NCBI RefSeq assembly: GCF_040008265.1
Contig: NZ_CP155620.1
Location: 372,001 to 436,000 of the forward strand
Direction: 5' to 3'
Origin: Campylobacter sp. CCS1377
GTDB taxonomy: Bacteria; Campylobacterota; Campylobacteria; Campylobacterales; Campylobacteraceae
DNA: 64,000 bases
Shown: positions 44,618 through 54,335 of the stretch, piece after piece
How the letters are laid out: every line of letters starts with the position of its first letter
Position numbering within the stretch: position 1 is the first letter of the stretch
Program-made: the position numbers and the translations under genes
The notes under the pieces: model-generated
Seen by the model: the letters and a program-made list of their open reading frames with translations, nothing else
Told to the model about the DNA's origin: nothing
Databases searched by the model: none

Positions 44618-46303
44618 ATGGATTTTAAAAATATGTTGCATCAAATTGGGCAACTTTATCAAAATTTAACTCGCAAGCAACGCATTGTTATTGCAGCAGC
44701 TATCGTGCTTGTTGTCGGTTTTTTAGTATTTTTAACTCTTTATCGTGGAAGTTCTAGCGGGACAAATAATTATGCGGTTTTAGTGGAAAATGTCAATCCT
44801 AGTTCTTCAGCTTTAATTGTTGCACAGCTTGAAAAAAACGGAGTGCCTTATCAGCTTAAAGATGAAACTACAATTTTAGTACCAAAAGATCAAGTTTATA
44901 GACAAAGAATGATGGTGGCTTCAGAGGGCTTGCTAAAAGACAGTCGTATGGGCTTTGAAGGCTTTGATCAGCAGCAATTTGGGGCTACAGATGAAGAACA
45001 AAGAATTAAATATCAAAGGGCAATACAAGGCGAACTTTCAAGGACTATTGAAACTTTAGAGCCTATAAGACAAGCAACGGTAAACATAGCTTTTCCTAAG
45101 GAGAGTGTATTTACTCAAAGACAAACCCCGCCTACTGCTTCTGTAGTGTTGAATATTAAAGAAGGCTTAAAGCTCACTAGAAAACAAATTGATGGGATAA
45201 AAAATATCATTGCAGCAGCCATTCCAAAAATGACAACTCAAAATGTAAAAATCACCGATCAAAATGGTGTGCCTCTAGATGAGCAAGAAGCTTATGATAT
45301 TGATATCATTGCAGCGCAAATTAAATACAAAAGAGATCACGAGCAAGAATTGGAGCAAAAAATCGTTAATACCCTTGCTCCTTTTGCTGGCGGTGTTGAT
45401 AAAGTTGTGGCTAATGTAAATATTGATTTTGATTTTTCTAAAAAAGAATCACAAAGCGAAATTTATGATCCAAATCCAATCATTCGTAGCGAACAAACCT
45501 TAAATGAAGAAAAACAAGGCAGACAAGATCCTCAAATTCAAGGTGTTCCAGGTGCAGTTTCTAATATAGGGCCAGTGGAAGGGTTAGATCCTAATAATCA
45601 GCTTGAAATTTATAAAAAAAATCAAGTAACAACCAATAACGAGCTTTCAAAAACCATCACTAGCACAAAAAAAGAATTTGCTACTATAGTGAGAACTTCA
45701 GCTGCTGTTGTGATTGATGGAAAATATAAAGAAATTACCGATGAAAATGGCGATACAAAACTTGAATATGCCCCGCTTAGTGATAATGAAATGCAAAATA
45801 TCAAGAATTTAGTTCAAAGTGCTATCAATTATAATGCTGCAAGAGGAGATGAAGTTACAGTAAGTAACTTAGAATTCCAAAAAACTACAGTTAAAGTGGA
45901 AAGTAAGGTTAAGACTTTTTATGCAAGATTTATCGAGCCTATTATTCCTCCTGTAAGATATATTATTGCTGCGATTTTGCTTTTTATTTTTTACAAAAAA
46001 GTTATTGCTCCATTTACACAAAAAATGCTGCAAGATGTTAATTTGCAAGAAGAAATTATGCAAGGTGATAGTGTAGTGCTTGATGATGCTGAAGATGCTT
46101 TGGAGAAATTTAATGCCGCAAGGAAAAAGGTTGAAGAGCAGCTCGGGCTTGGTGAAAGCATTAATGAAGATGAATTGCAATACGAAGTTTTACTTGAAAA
46201 ACTTAAAACTATGGTTGGCGATAAAAGCCAAGAAATTGCAAGTTTGCTTCAAGGTTTGATTGAAAATGATGCAGAATTTAGTAGCGAACATAAGGATATT
46301 TGA
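44618..46303 (+). CDS. fliF: flagellar MS-ring protein FliF
   Basis: A 561-residue MS-ring protein. The first membrane segment is at about 22-44 (IVIAAAIVLVVGFLVFLTL) and the second at about 446-465 (YIIAAILLFIFYKK). The large periplasmic ring domains lie between, with GFEGFDQQQFGATDEEQRIKYQRAIQGELSRTIE and VNIAFPKESVF typical. The C-terminus binds FliG. It opens fliF-fliG-fliH, overlapping fliG. Confidence 0.95.
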   Translation: MDFKNMLHQIGQLYQNLTRKQRIVIAAAIVLVVGFLVFLTLYRGSSSGTNNYAVLVENVNPSSSALIVAQLEKNGVPYQLKDETTILVPKDQVYRQRMMVASEGLLKDSRMGFEGFDQQQFGATDEEQRIKYQRAIQGELSRTIETLEPIRQATVNIAFPKESVFTQRQTPPTASVVLNIKEGLKLTRKQIDGIKNIIAAAIPKMTTQNVKITDQNGVPLDEQEAYDIDIIAAQIKYKRDHEQELEQKIVNTLAPFAGGVDKVVANVNIDFDFSKKESQSEIYDPNPIIRSEQTLNEEKQGRQDPQIQGVPGAVSNIGPVEGLDPNNQLEIYKKNQVTTNNELSKTITSTKKEFATIVRTSAAVVIDGKYKEITDENGDTKLEYAPLSDNEMQNIKNLVQSAINYNAARGDEVTVSNLEFQKTTVKVESKVKTFYARFIEPIIPPVRYIIAAILLFIFYKKVIAPFTQKMLQDVNLQEEIMQGDSVVLDDAEDALEKFNAARKKVEEQLGLGESINEDELQYEVLLEKLKTMVGDKSQEIASLLQGLIENDAEFSSEHKDI

Positions 46304-47331
46304 TGATCAAGCTTAGTGAAGAACAAAAAATGATTTATGATGATTTATCGATGCCTGAAAAGGTAGCGATATTTCTCATACAACTTGGTGAAGATGCTAC
46401 AACTTCGGTATTTTCGCATATGGAAATTGATGTAATTACTGAAATTTCTCGCTATATTGCTATGGCTAAAAATGTTGATCGTGCAATAGCCACTGCGGTT
46501 TTAGAGGAATTTTATACTCTGCTTCAGTCTAATCAATACATTAAAAGTGGCGGTTTGGAATATGCCAAAGAAATACTTTACCGCACTTTTGGTCCTGAAA
46601 TTGCAAATAAAATTTTAGAAAAACTTACCAAAAGTATGGAAAATAATCAAAATTTTGCATACTTGGCACAAATCAAGCCTCAGCAGCTTGCAGACTTTAT
46701 CACAAAAGAACACCCGCAAACCATAGCTTTGATTTTAGCACATATGGATTCTATTCATGCAGCTGAAACTTTGGAGTATTTTAGTGATGAGTTAAGAGCT
46801 GAGGTTGTGATAAGAATGGCAAATCTTGGCGATATTTCTCCTTCTGTGATTAAAAGGGTTTCTGCTGTGCTTGAAAGTAAGCTTGAAAGCCTTACTTCTT
46901 ATAAGGTTGAAGTGGGAGGCCCAAGAGCGGTGGCTGAAGTGCTTAATCGCTTAGGACAAAAAGCATCTAAATCAACTATTTCTTACATAGAACAAAGCGA
47001 TGAGCGCTTGGCTGAAACTATTAAAGAACTTATGTTTACTTTTGATGATATTTCTAAACTTAACACCGCGGCAATTAGAGAAATTTTAAAAGTTGCAGAT
47101 AAGCGTGATTTGATGATAGGCTTAAAAGGCGCAAGTGAGGAATTGAAGCAAAAATTCTTGTCCAATATGTCTAGCCGTGCGAGCGAAGCTTTCCTTGAAG
47201 AAATGGGCTTTTTGGGTGCGGTGCGTGTTAAAGATGTTGAAGAGGCACAAAGAAAAGTGGTTGAAGTGGTGCAAAAGCTTGCAGAGCAAGGCTTGGTGCA
47301 AACTGGCGAAGCCGATGAGATGATAGAATAG
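46303..47331 (+). CDS. fliG: flagellar rotor protein FliG
   Basis: A 342-residue switch protein forming the C-ring with FliM/FliN and bearing the torque helix. KPQQLADFITKEHPQTIALILAHM and the C-terminal KNRLEE-like ISKLNTAAIREILKVADKRDLMIGLKGASEELKQKFLSNMS region (charged torque residues) are visible. The start is ATG at 46303 in TGATGATC. Confidence 0.95.
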   Translation: MIKLSEEQKMIYDDLSMPEKVAIFLIQLGEDATTSVFSHMEIDVITEISRYIAMAKNVDRAIATAVLEEFYTLLQSNQYIKSGGLEYAKEILYRTFGPEIANKILEKLTKSMENNQNFAYLAQIKPQQLADFITKEHPQTIALILAHMDSIHAAETLEYFSDELRAEVVIRMANLGDISPSVIKRVSAVLESKLESLTSYKVEVGGPRAVAEVLNRLGQKASKSTISYIEQSDERLAETIKELMFTFDDISKLNTAAIREILKVADKRDLMIGLKGASEELKQKFLSNMSSRASEAFLEEMGFLGAVRVKDVEEAQRKVVEVVQKLAEQGLVQTGEADEMIE

Positions 47332-47339
47332 GGTATTAA

Positions 47340-48158
47340 ATGATTAAGCATACGAATGTGATTTCACAAAATAACTCAAATAAACATGTTATTGAAGGTT
47401 ATCGCTTTAAAGTAATGTCAGAATTTGTAAGCGAGCAAGAAAAGCAGCAAGAAAAACAAAAGATTGAAGAAAACACTCAGCAACAACCTATATTACAACA
47501 AGAACAAAATGAGCAAGAAGCACAGCAACAAAATGTCACAGCAAAAGAAGAAAGTGCTTTTGCACCAAGTTTTGTAGAGGATTTGCTTAAAAAAACAGAT
47601 GAAATGTCAGAAAATATTATAAAGCTTCAAATGCAAATTGAAAGTCAAGAAAGTGAATTTAGCAATCGTTTAAATGCTGAACTTGAAAATGCCAAAGAAA
47701 AATTCACAAAAGAAGGCTACGAACAAGCCAAGGCAGAATACGAAAAAGAGCTAAGTGAATTAAAAGATAAGTATCTAAAAAGTGTTGCAAAGCTTAATGA
47801 GGCTTGTGTAAATTTAGATGCTTTTGTGCAAAAAAATGAACAAGAATTAGCCGATGCTGCGCTAGATATCGCTAAAGAAGTGATACTTAAAGAACTTGAA
47901 GAAAATTCAAGCAAAATTGCCTTTGCATTAGCTAAGGATTTAATCACTGAGCTTAAGGGTGCCAGTGCGATTGAGTTAAAAGTTAATTCAAGTGATTATG
48001 AATTTTTAAAAGCACAATTTGAACAAAATTCTCAGATTAAGATCACTTTAGATGATGCGATCAGTAAAGGTAGTGTCATTGTTTTGAGTGATGTGGGAAA
48101 TATAGAATCAAATTTAAATAATCGTTTGGCTAAAATCAAACAAATGGTTTCGCAATGA
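47340..48158 (+). CDS. fliH: flagellar export protein FliH
   Basis: A 272-residue FliH, the stator that regulates the FliI export ATPase. It has a Gln/Glu-rich low-complexity N-terminal half (about 30-75: EKQQEKQKIEENTQQQPILQ), a coiled coil (about 90-165), and the C-terminal FliH/VATPase-E domain. It follows fliG by eight bases and overlaps dxs by four. The dxs neighbour is as in C. jejuni. Confidence 0.9.
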   Translation: MIKHTNVISQNNSNKHVIEGYRFKVMSEFVSEQEKQQEKQKIEENTQQQPILQQEQNEQEAQQQNVTAKEESAFAPSFVEDLLKKTDEMSENIIKLQMQIESQESEFSNRLNAELENAKEKFTKEGYEQAKAEYEKELSELKDKYLKSVAKLNEACVNLDAFVQKNEQELADAALDIAKEVILKELEENSSKIAFALAKDLITELKGASAIELKVNSSDYEFLKAQFEQNSQIKITLDDAISKGSVIVLSDVGNIESNLNNRLAKIKQMVSQ

Positions 48159-49993
48159 GTTTTTCTTTTAAAGATCTTGATCTTAAGGCTATGAGCGTTG
48201 AAGACTTGGAGCATTTAGCGCTAAATTTAAGAGAAAGGATCATTGATGTTGTTAGCAAAAATGGCGGACATTTAAGCTCAAATTTGGGCGTTGTAGAGCT
48301 TAGCATAGGAATGCATTATGTTTTTGATGCAAAGAAAGATCCTTTTATATTTGATGTATCTCATCAATCTTATCCGCATAAGCTTTTAAGTGGCAAAGAA
48401 GATATTTTTCACACTTTGAGGCAGTTTAATGGGCTTAGTGGATACACCAAGCCAAATGAGGGAGATTATTTTGTAGCAGGGCATTCTAGCACTTCGATTT
48501 CTTTAGCAGTTGGGGCTTGTAAAGCTATAGCTTTAAAAAATGAAGATCGTATTCCTATAGCTTTAATAGGCGATGGGGCTTTAAGTGCGGGAATGGCTTA
48601 TGAGGCTTTAAATGAATTAGGTGATTCTAAATTTCCTTGTGTGATCATTTTAAATGATAATGAAATGAGTATTTCAAAACCTATTGGAGCGATTTCAAAA
48701 TACCTTTCTCAAGCTATGGCAACGCAGTTTTACCAAAGATTTAAAAAGCGTGTGGTAAAGATGTTGGATGTATTGCCAGAAGGTGCGACTTATATGGCAA
48801 AACGCTTTGAAGAAAGTTTTAAGCTTATTACTCCAGGACTTTTTTTTGAAGAGCTTGGCCTTGAATATATTGGTCCTATTGATGGACATAATTTAAGTGA
48901 AGTGATTTCTGCTTTAAAACAAGCTAAAGCTATGCAAAAACCTTGTGTTATCCACGCACAAACCATCAAAGGCAAAGGTTATGCTTTGGCTGAAGGAAAG
49001 CATGCTAAGTGGCATGGAGTGGGGGCATTTGATGTGGATAGTGGAGAAAGTCTTAAAAAGAGTGATGTTAAAAAATCGGCTACAGAGATTTTTTCCAATA
49101 CTTTGTTCGATTTAGCACAAAAATATGAAAATATAGTTGGCGTAACTGCTGCAATGCCTAGTGGAACAGGACTTGAAAAGCTTATTGAAACTTATCCTAA
49201 TCGTTTTTGGGATGTAGCTATTGCAGAACAACACGCGGTTACTTCTATGGCTGCTATGGCAAAAGAGGGCTTTAAACCTTTTATTGCTATTTATAGTACT
49301 TTTTTACAGCGCGCTTATGATCAAGTTATACATGATTGTGCTATCATGAATTTAAATGTTGTTTTTGCTATGGATAGAGCAGGGATAGTAGGTGAAGATG
49401 GGGAGACGCATCAAGGGGTTTTTGATGTGAGTTTTTTAGCTCCTTTGCCAAATTTGACTTTACTTGCTCCAAGAGATGAAGCTATGATGCAAGAGATTAT
49501 GGAGTATGCATATTTTCATGAAGGTCCTATCGCTTTTCGTTATCCTAGGGGAAGTTTTATTTTAGATGATGAATTTCATCCTTGTAAGATAGAATTTGCC
49601 AAAGCACAGTGGCTTGTAAAAAATGGAAGTAAAGTTGCATTTTTAGGCTATGGACAAGGCGTGGGCAAGGCATGGCAGGTTTTAGAAAAATTGCAAAATG
49701 ATGGAAAAAACGTTAATTTGATTGATTTAATTTTTGCTAAGCCTTTAGATGAGACACTTTTAAAAGAGCTAGCTAAAATTTCTCAAATTTGGTTTGTATT
49801 TAGCGAAAATGCAAAAATTGGTGGCGTGGGGAGTTTATTGCAAAATTTTGTACAAACTAATGATTTAAATATAAAAATTATTTCTTTTGAGTACCAAGAT
49901 AAATTTATAGAGCATGGTAAAACTAGTGAAGTAGAAAAGTCTTTAGAACTTGATGTTCAAAGTTTGCTTAATAAGGTTAAAACCTATTTTTAA
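48155..49993 (+). CDS. dxs: 1-deoxy-D-xylulose-5-phosphate synthase
   Basis: A 612-residue TPP enzyme, first step of the MEP isoprenoid path. SSNLGVVELSIGMHYVFD, the TPP motif IGDGALSAGMAYEALN ... NDNEMSIS, and the pyrimidine domain VAIAEQHAVTSMAAMA ... YDQVIHDCAIMNLNVVFAMDRAGIVGEDGETHQG all match. It is fused to the flagellar operon by the ATGA overlap with fliH. Confidence 0.96.
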   Translation: MSFSFKDLDLKAMSVEDLEHLALNLRERIIDVVSKNGGHLSSNLGVVELSIGMHYVFDAKKDPFIFDVSHQSYPHKLLSGKEDIFHTLRQFNGLSGYTKPNEGDYFVAGHSSTSISLAVGACKAIALKNEDRIPIALIGDGALSAGMAYEALNELGDSKFPCVIILNDNEMSISKPIGAISKYLSQAMATQFYQRFKKRVVKMLDVLPEGATYMAKRFEESFKLITPGLFFEELGLEYIGPIDGHNLSEVISALKQAKAMQKPCVIHAQTIKGKGYALAEGKHAKWHGVGAFDVDSGESLKKSDVKKSATEIFSNTLFDLAQKYENIVGVTAAMPSGTGLEKLIETYPNRFWDVAIAEQHAVTSMAAMAKEGFKPFIAIYSTFLQRAYDQVIHDCAIMNLNVVFAMDRAGIVGEDGETHQGVFDVSFLAPLPNLTLLAPRDEAMMQEIMEYAYFHEGPIAFRYPRGSFILDDEFHPCKIEFAKAQWLVKNGSKVAFLGYGQGVGKAWQVLEKLQNDGKNVNLIDLIFAKPLDETLLKELAKISQIWFVFSENAKIGGVGSLLQNFVQTNDLNIKIISFEYQDKFIEHGKTSEVEKSLELDVQSLLNKVKTYF

Positions 49994-50066
49994 ATAATAA
50001 TTTGTATTGATTATTATAAATATTTAATAAATATTTTAAAAATTTATTTTATAAATATCTATAATC

Positions 50067-50084
50067 TTTTATTATTTAATAAAA
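50067..50084. promoter_or_regulatory. perfect inverted repeat upstream of perR
   Basis: TTTTATTA-TT-TAATAAAA, about 80 bp before perR, with a TATTAT-like -10 nearer the gene. PerR is known to control itself in Campylobacter; this may be its box. The surrounding AT-rich DNA weakens the case. Confidence 0.3.
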
Positions 50085-50160
50085 AATATTATTTAATATA
50101 AACTTTTTTTAATCTTTTTTTTTATATTATAGCGAGTTATTTAAGAATAAGGTGAATATT

Positions 50161-50574
50161 ATGGAATTTCTTCAAATTTTAAAAAAATATGATTTAAAAG
50201 CAACGCCACAAAGACTTTGTATTTTAAATATTCTAAAGCGTCATGAGCATCCAAGCATTGATGAATTATATGCTGATATTAAAAAAGATTATCCTACCAT
50301 TTCTTTAGCGACTGTTTATAAAAATTTAAATACCTTGCAAGAAAATGGCTTGGTGGTTGAAATCAATGCAGGAAACAGAAAAACTTGTTATGATATTTAC
50401 GAAGAAAAACACATTCATGTTGTTTGTTCAAATTGCGGTAATATCGAAGATTTACATTTTGAAGATGCGAAATTAAACGAGTATCAAGAGCATTTAGAAC
50501 GCAAGCTTTCAAATTTAATCGAGCATTTAAGCGTTTGTGCTTATGTTAAAACTTGTTCTAAATGTAAAAAATAA
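50161..50574 (+). CDS. perR: peroxide-stress regulator PerR (Fur family)
   Basis: A 137-residue Fur-family repressor. The winged helix (about 1-80) has LKATPQRLCILNILKRHEHPSIDELY and TISLATVYKNLNTLQENGLV. The metal site has HIHVVCSNCGNIEDL with the CxxC pair and CAYVKTCSKC with the second CxxC at the C-terminus. PerR represses catalase, AhpC and related genes. The start is ATG at 50161; a GTG three codons earlier is less likely. The match to C. jejuni Cj0322 (PerR) rather than Fur is by recall and position before Cj0323-like. Confidence 0.9.
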   Translation: MEFLQILKKYDLKATPQRLCILNILKRHEHPSIDELYADIKKDYPTISLATVYKNLNTLQENGLVVEINAGNRKTCYDIYEEKHIHVVCSNCGNIEDLHFEDAKLNEYQEHLERKLSNLIEHLSVCAYVKTCSKCKK

Positions 50575-51335
50575 TGCTTTTAGGGCGTGCTCAAATTTCT
50601 TTTAATGAAAAACAAGCTTTTATAAAAATGCCTTATTTTTACAAGGCTTATAAATTTCAACATTTTATTTACAATGCTTCTTATTTTTATGATGATTTTT
50701 TTGAATATTTTCAAAATTTATCCTCATTTTACTTGCGTAGCATTGTTTTTTCAAAAGATAAATTCATTAAGCAGTTAAAAGGCAAATACGCTTTGGAATT
50801 TTATTATTCTTTTTATAGAATTTATGAATTTTTTTATTGTTTTTTCGATATTTTTGATGAAAAAATTCAAGAATTTTTTACAGAATTAAAGCATAAATTT
50901 TTACAATGTCAAAGAATGATTTTTCAAAATCAAGATCTTTATAAATCTCATTTTTTCTCTCAAAAATTACTCAGTTTTTTAAATTCGCAAGATTTTTATC
51001 TTTTTTTAGTTAATCTTGAATTTTTCATTCATCATGCTTTTTTATTTCAAGCAAAAAGTGTTTTGAATTATCAAAAAAAGCTTTTTTGTTATCTTAAAGA
51101 AAGTATTGATAAATTTTTAACTTTTATGGATGATTTTAAACATAAAAAATTGTTTGAAATTTATTATAGAATTTGTATTTTATTTGAAATTTTAAACCCT
51201 TTTTTTGATACAAAATTGATAAAAAAAATCAATAAATATTTTTTCATTCAAGAAGAAGAGGTAATACTTAGAAAAATTTCAAGTAAAAAAGATAAAATTA
51301 TTTCTTTATTACAAGAAGTGCGAAAACTCAACTAA
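50574..51335 (+). CDS. unknown protein, 253 aa (Cj0323-like)
   Basis: Not recognised by domain. It is very rich in Phe, Tyr, Lys and Leu, apparently all-helical, with no signal peptide or convincing membrane segment. FEYFQNLSSFYLRSIVFSKDKFIKQLKGKYALEFYYSF and the C-terminal RKISSKKDKIISLLQEVRKL are the most regular stretches. The ATG overlaps the perR stop (TAATG), so it is coupled to perR and followed closely by ubiE. The same place in C. jejuni holds a hypothetical gene. Confidence 0.75.
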   Translation: MLLGRAQISFNEKQAFIKMPYFYKAYKFQHFIYNASYFYDDFFEYFQNLSSFYLRSIVFSKDKFIKQLKGKYALEFYYSFYRIYEFFYCFFDIFDEKIQEFFTELKHKFLQCQRMIFQNQDLYKSHFFSQKLLSFLNSQDFYLFLVNLEFFIHHAFLFQAKSVLNYQKKLFCYLKESIDKFLTFMDDFKHKKLFEIYYRICILFEILNPFFDTKLIKKINKYFFIQEEEVILRKISSKKDKIISLLQEVRKLN

Positions 51336-51343
51336 GGTCAAAA

Positions 51344-52051
51344 ATGCAAAAACAAGAAAAAATTATAGAAATGTTTGATGAAATAGCGCCAACTTATGAT
51401 AAAGCCAATAGAATTTTAAGTTTTGGCGTGGATGTGAGCTGGCGTAAAAAAGCTTGTGCTTATGTGCTTAAAACTCATCCTAAAAATGAGCTTGATATCG
51501 TAGATGTAGCCTGTGGAACAGGCGATATGATAGGCATTTGGCAGATGCAAGCAAAAAAAATGACCAAAAAAATTTTATCCATTAAAGGCATTGACCCAAG
51601 TCGTGGTATGCTCGAAGTTGCAAAGAAAAAATTTCAAGGTGTAGAGTTTATACAATCAGGAGCGCAAAGTTTGCCTTTAGAAAGCGATAGTACTGATATT
51701 ATTAGCATTAGTTATGGCATTAGAAATGTTGTGCAAAGACAAGAGGCTTTGAATGAATTTGCTAGGGTTTTAAAAAAGGGTGGAAATTTGGTGGTTTTGG
51801 AATTTACTAAACGCGATAAAGGAGGTTTTGTAGCATTTTTTAGGGATTTTTATTTGAGTAAAATTCTGCCCTTTTTAGGCGCTCTTGTGAGTAAAAATAA
51901 AAGCGCTTATGAATATCTGCCAAATTCTATAGAGGGTTTTTTAAGTAAGGAAGAATTCATAGCAGAATTAGAAAAATCGGGTTTTAAAATGCAATATTTT
52001 CAAAGCTTTAGCTTCGGTGTGAGTTCTTTATTTGTAGCGCAAAAACAATGA
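51344..52051 (+). CDS. ubiE: demethylmenaquinone methyltransferase
   Basis: A 235-residue SAM methyltransferase of the UbiE/MenG family. FDEIAPTYDKANRILSFGVDVSWRKKA, IVDVACGTGDM and ISYGIRNVVQRQEALNEFARVLKKGG are diagnostic. In Campylobacter, which makes menaquinone (through futalosine), it does the last methylation. It overlaps xseA by four bases. Confidence 0.94.
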   Translation: MQKQEKIIEMFDEIAPTYDKANRILSFGVDVSWRKKACAYVLKTHPKNELDIVDVACGTGDMIGIWQMQAKKMTKKILSIKGIDPSRGMLEVAKKKFQGVEFIQSGAQSLPLESDSTDIISISYGIRNVVQRQEALNEFARVLKKGGNLVVLEFTKRDKGGFVAFFRDFYLSKILPFLGALVSKNKSAYEYLPNSIEGFLSKEEFIAELEKSGFKMQYFQSFSFGVSSLFVAQKQ

Positions 52052-53211
52052 CAGTTAGCGAGCTTAATTTAAAGGCGAAAACCCTTTTAGAAACCCATTT
52101 TGAAGATATTATTTTAAAGGGTGAAATTTCAAAAATCACCATACATGGTTCAGGACATTGGTATTTTGAGCTTAAAGATGAGAGATCAAGTATAGCTTGT
52201 GCGATGTTTATGGGGAATAATTTAAAAGTAGATTTTAAGCCAAGTGTGGGAGATTTTTTAGAGCTTAGTGGAAATTTGAGTTTGTATACCCAGAGTGGGC
52301 GTTATCAATTCATCGCTAAGAGTATGCAAAAAGCAGGTTTTGGAGATTTAGAGGCTAAATTTTTGGCCTTAAAAGATAAGCTTGAAAAAGAGGGTTTATT
52401 TAATCCAATTCATAAAAAATCTTTGCCTAAATTTCCTTTGAAAATTGGTATTATCACTTCGCAAACTTCAGCAGCTTTACAAGATATGTTAAAACTTATC
52501 AAACACAAAGAGTATTTTTTGGCTAAAATTTATATCTTTAACGCCCTTACGCAAGGACTAGCAGCACCAAATTCTTTAATAGAAGCTTTAAATAAAGCTG
52601 ATAGTATGAAGCTTGATGTGCTTATTTTAGCAAGAGGCGGTGGAAGCAGAGAGGATCTTTTTTGTTTTAATGATGAAAACTTAGCAAGGGAAATTTTCAA
52701 GGTTAAAACCCCTGTCATTTCAGCTATCGGTCATGAGATTGATTATGTCATTAGTGATTTTGTATCCGATTTTAGAGCGCCAACTCCAAGTGCAGCCATT
52801 GATATTTTACTTCCGGCAAAACAAGACTTAGAGCAAGGTTTGGATATTTTAGAAGAAAGATTTAAAAATGTGTTTTTGGGTAAAATAATGCAATTAGAGC
52901 AAAATTTAAATTCTTTATTTAAGCTTTTTCAAAGCCATTCTTTGAGTAAAATTATCACACATAAAATCAAGCAGCTTGAGTTATTAAAAATTCAACTTGA
53001 TCTAGCTTTAAAAAATAAAATTCAATATTGTGAGTTGAATTTAAATAATTTTCATCAAGCTTTTATGCAGCATGAAAGCTTTTTTAAAAAAAGTAAGGAT
53101 TTAGTCAGCATTGAAAGAAATGGTAAAAAAATTCATTTAAATCAATTAAAAAGCGGCGATACTATAACGCTTTATTCACAAGATTGTAAAAAAGATGCAA
53201 CTATTATTTAA
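52048..53211 (+). CDS. xseA: exodeoxyribonuclease VII large subunit
   Basis: A 387-residue XseA. The N-terminal OB-fold domain (about 1-100: LKGEISKITIHGSGHWYFELKDERSSIACAMF) is followed by the catalytic part with GIITSQTSAALQDML, ILARGGGSREDLFCFNDE, AIGHEIDYVISDFVSDFRAPTPSAA. A C-terminal coiled coil covers about 260-340. It is somewhat shorter than the E. coli protein. The small subunit XseB is not in the window. Confidence 0.94.
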   Translation: MTVSELNLKAKTLLETHFEDIILKGEISKITIHGSGHWYFELKDERSSIACAMFMGNNLKVDFKPSVGDFLELSGNLSLYTQSGRYQFIAKSMQKAGFGDLEAKFLALKDKLEKEGLFNPIHKKSLPKFPLKIGIITSQTSAALQDMLKLIKHKEYFLAKIYIFNALTQGLAAPNSLIEALNKADSMKLDVLILARGGGSREDLFCFNDENLAREIFKVKTPVISAIGHEIDYVISDFVSDFRAPTPSAAIDILLPAKQDLEQGLDILEERFKNVFLGKIMQLEQNLNSLFKLFQSHSLSKIITHKIKQLELLKIQLDLALKNKIQYCELNLNNFHQAFMQHESFFKKSKDLVSIERNGKKIHLNQLKSGDTITLYSQDCKKDATII

Positions 53212-53220
53212 GGAGAGATT

Positions 53221-54297
53221 ATGAGAAAAATTAATTTTAGTGCAGGGCCTTCAACTTTACCTTTGGAAATTTTGCAAAAGGCGCAAAATGAACTTGTGGA
53301 TTATGAGGGCAAGGGTTATTCTATTATGGAGATTAGCCATAGGACTAAAATTTTTGAAGAAGTGCATTTTGGTGCTATGCAAAAAGCAAAAGAGCTTTAT
53401 GGCTTGGGTGATGATTATGAGGTTTTGTTTTTGCAAGGTGGGGCAAGTTTGCAATTTGCTATGATTCCTATGAATTTAAATTTAGGCGGAGTTTGCGAGT
53501 ATGCTAATACAGGAATTTGGACCAAAAAAGCCATCAAGGAAGCACAAATTTTAGGCATTGATGTTAAAGTGGTTGCAAGTAGTGAGGATAAAAATTTCAG
53601 TTATATTCCTGAAGTGAAATTTAGTGATAATGCTGATTATGCTTATATTTGTTCAAATAATACAATTTATGGCACTCAGTATAAAGAGTATCCAAAAACA
53701 AAAGCCCCATTAATTGTCGATGCTTCAAGTGATTTTTTCTCAAGAAAAGTGGATTTTTCTAATATTGCGATTTTTTATGGTGGAGTGCAAAAAAATGCTG
53801 GAATTTCTGGTCTTAGTTGTGTATTTATCCGCAAAGATATGCTAGAAAGAAGTCAAAGTAAAAATATCCCTAGTATGTTAAAATTCAGCGTTCATGCGGA
53901 AAATCAGTCTTTATTTAATACCCCACCAACTTTTGCAATTTATATGTTTAATCTTGAAATGGCGTGGCTTTTAAATCAAGGTGGACTTGATAAGATCAAT
54001 GAAAAAAATACTCAAAAAGCCAAGCTTTTATATGATACTATTGATAGTAGTGAAGGTTTTTATAAGGGTCATGCTAAGTCAGATAGCCGTTCTTTGATGA
54101 ATGTGAGTTTTAATATAAGTAAAAGTTCTGATCTTGAGTCAATTTTTGTTAAAGAAGCCGAGGAAGCGGGTATGATAGGCTTAAAAGGACATAGGCTTTT
54201 AGGTGGAATTCGTGCAAGTATTTATAATGCCATTACTTTAGATCAAGTAAAAACTTTATGTGAATTTATGAAAGAATTTGCCAAAAAGCACGCTTAA
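53221..54297 (+). CDS. serC: phosphoserine aminotransferase
   Basis: A 358-residue PLP enzyme of serine synthesis. [45 protein letters not shown] and the PLP lysine in [13 protein letters not shown] are present. It ends [18 protein letters not shown]. The strong AAGGAGAG precedes the ATG. It is convergent with cmeF. Confidence 0.95.
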   Translation: MRKINFSAGPSTLPLEILQKAQNELVDYEGKGYSIMEISHRTKIFEEVHFGAMQKAKELYGLGDDYEVLFLQGGASLQFAMIPMNLNLGGVCEYANTGIWTKKAIKEAQILGIDVKVVASSEDKNFSYIPEVKFSDNADYAYICSNNTIYGTQYKEYPKTKAPLIVDASSDFFSRKVDFSNIAIFYGGVQKNAGISGLSCVFIRKDMLERSQSKNIPSMLKFSVHAENQSLFNTPPTFAIYMFNLEMAWLLNQGGLDKINEKNTQKAKLLYDTIDSSEGFYKGHAKSDSRSLMNVSFNISKSSDLESIFVKEAEEAGMIGLKGHRLLGGIRASIYNAITLDQVKTLCEFMKEFAKKHA

Positions 54298-54306
54298 AAA
54301 TTTTAA

Positions 54307-54335
54307 TTTTCCTTTGGTTAAAAATCAAAGGAAAA
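54307..54335. terminator. bidirectional terminator between serC and cmeF
   Basis: TTTTCCTTTG pairs with CAAAGGAAAA (10 bp, perfect) across a 9-base loop, directly before the cmeF stop codon. Confidence 0.75.

Noticed and set aside
45869..46180. 103-codon minus-strand frame inside fliF
   Set aside because: Lies wholly within a clear fliF frame; its composition is that of an antisense shadow.
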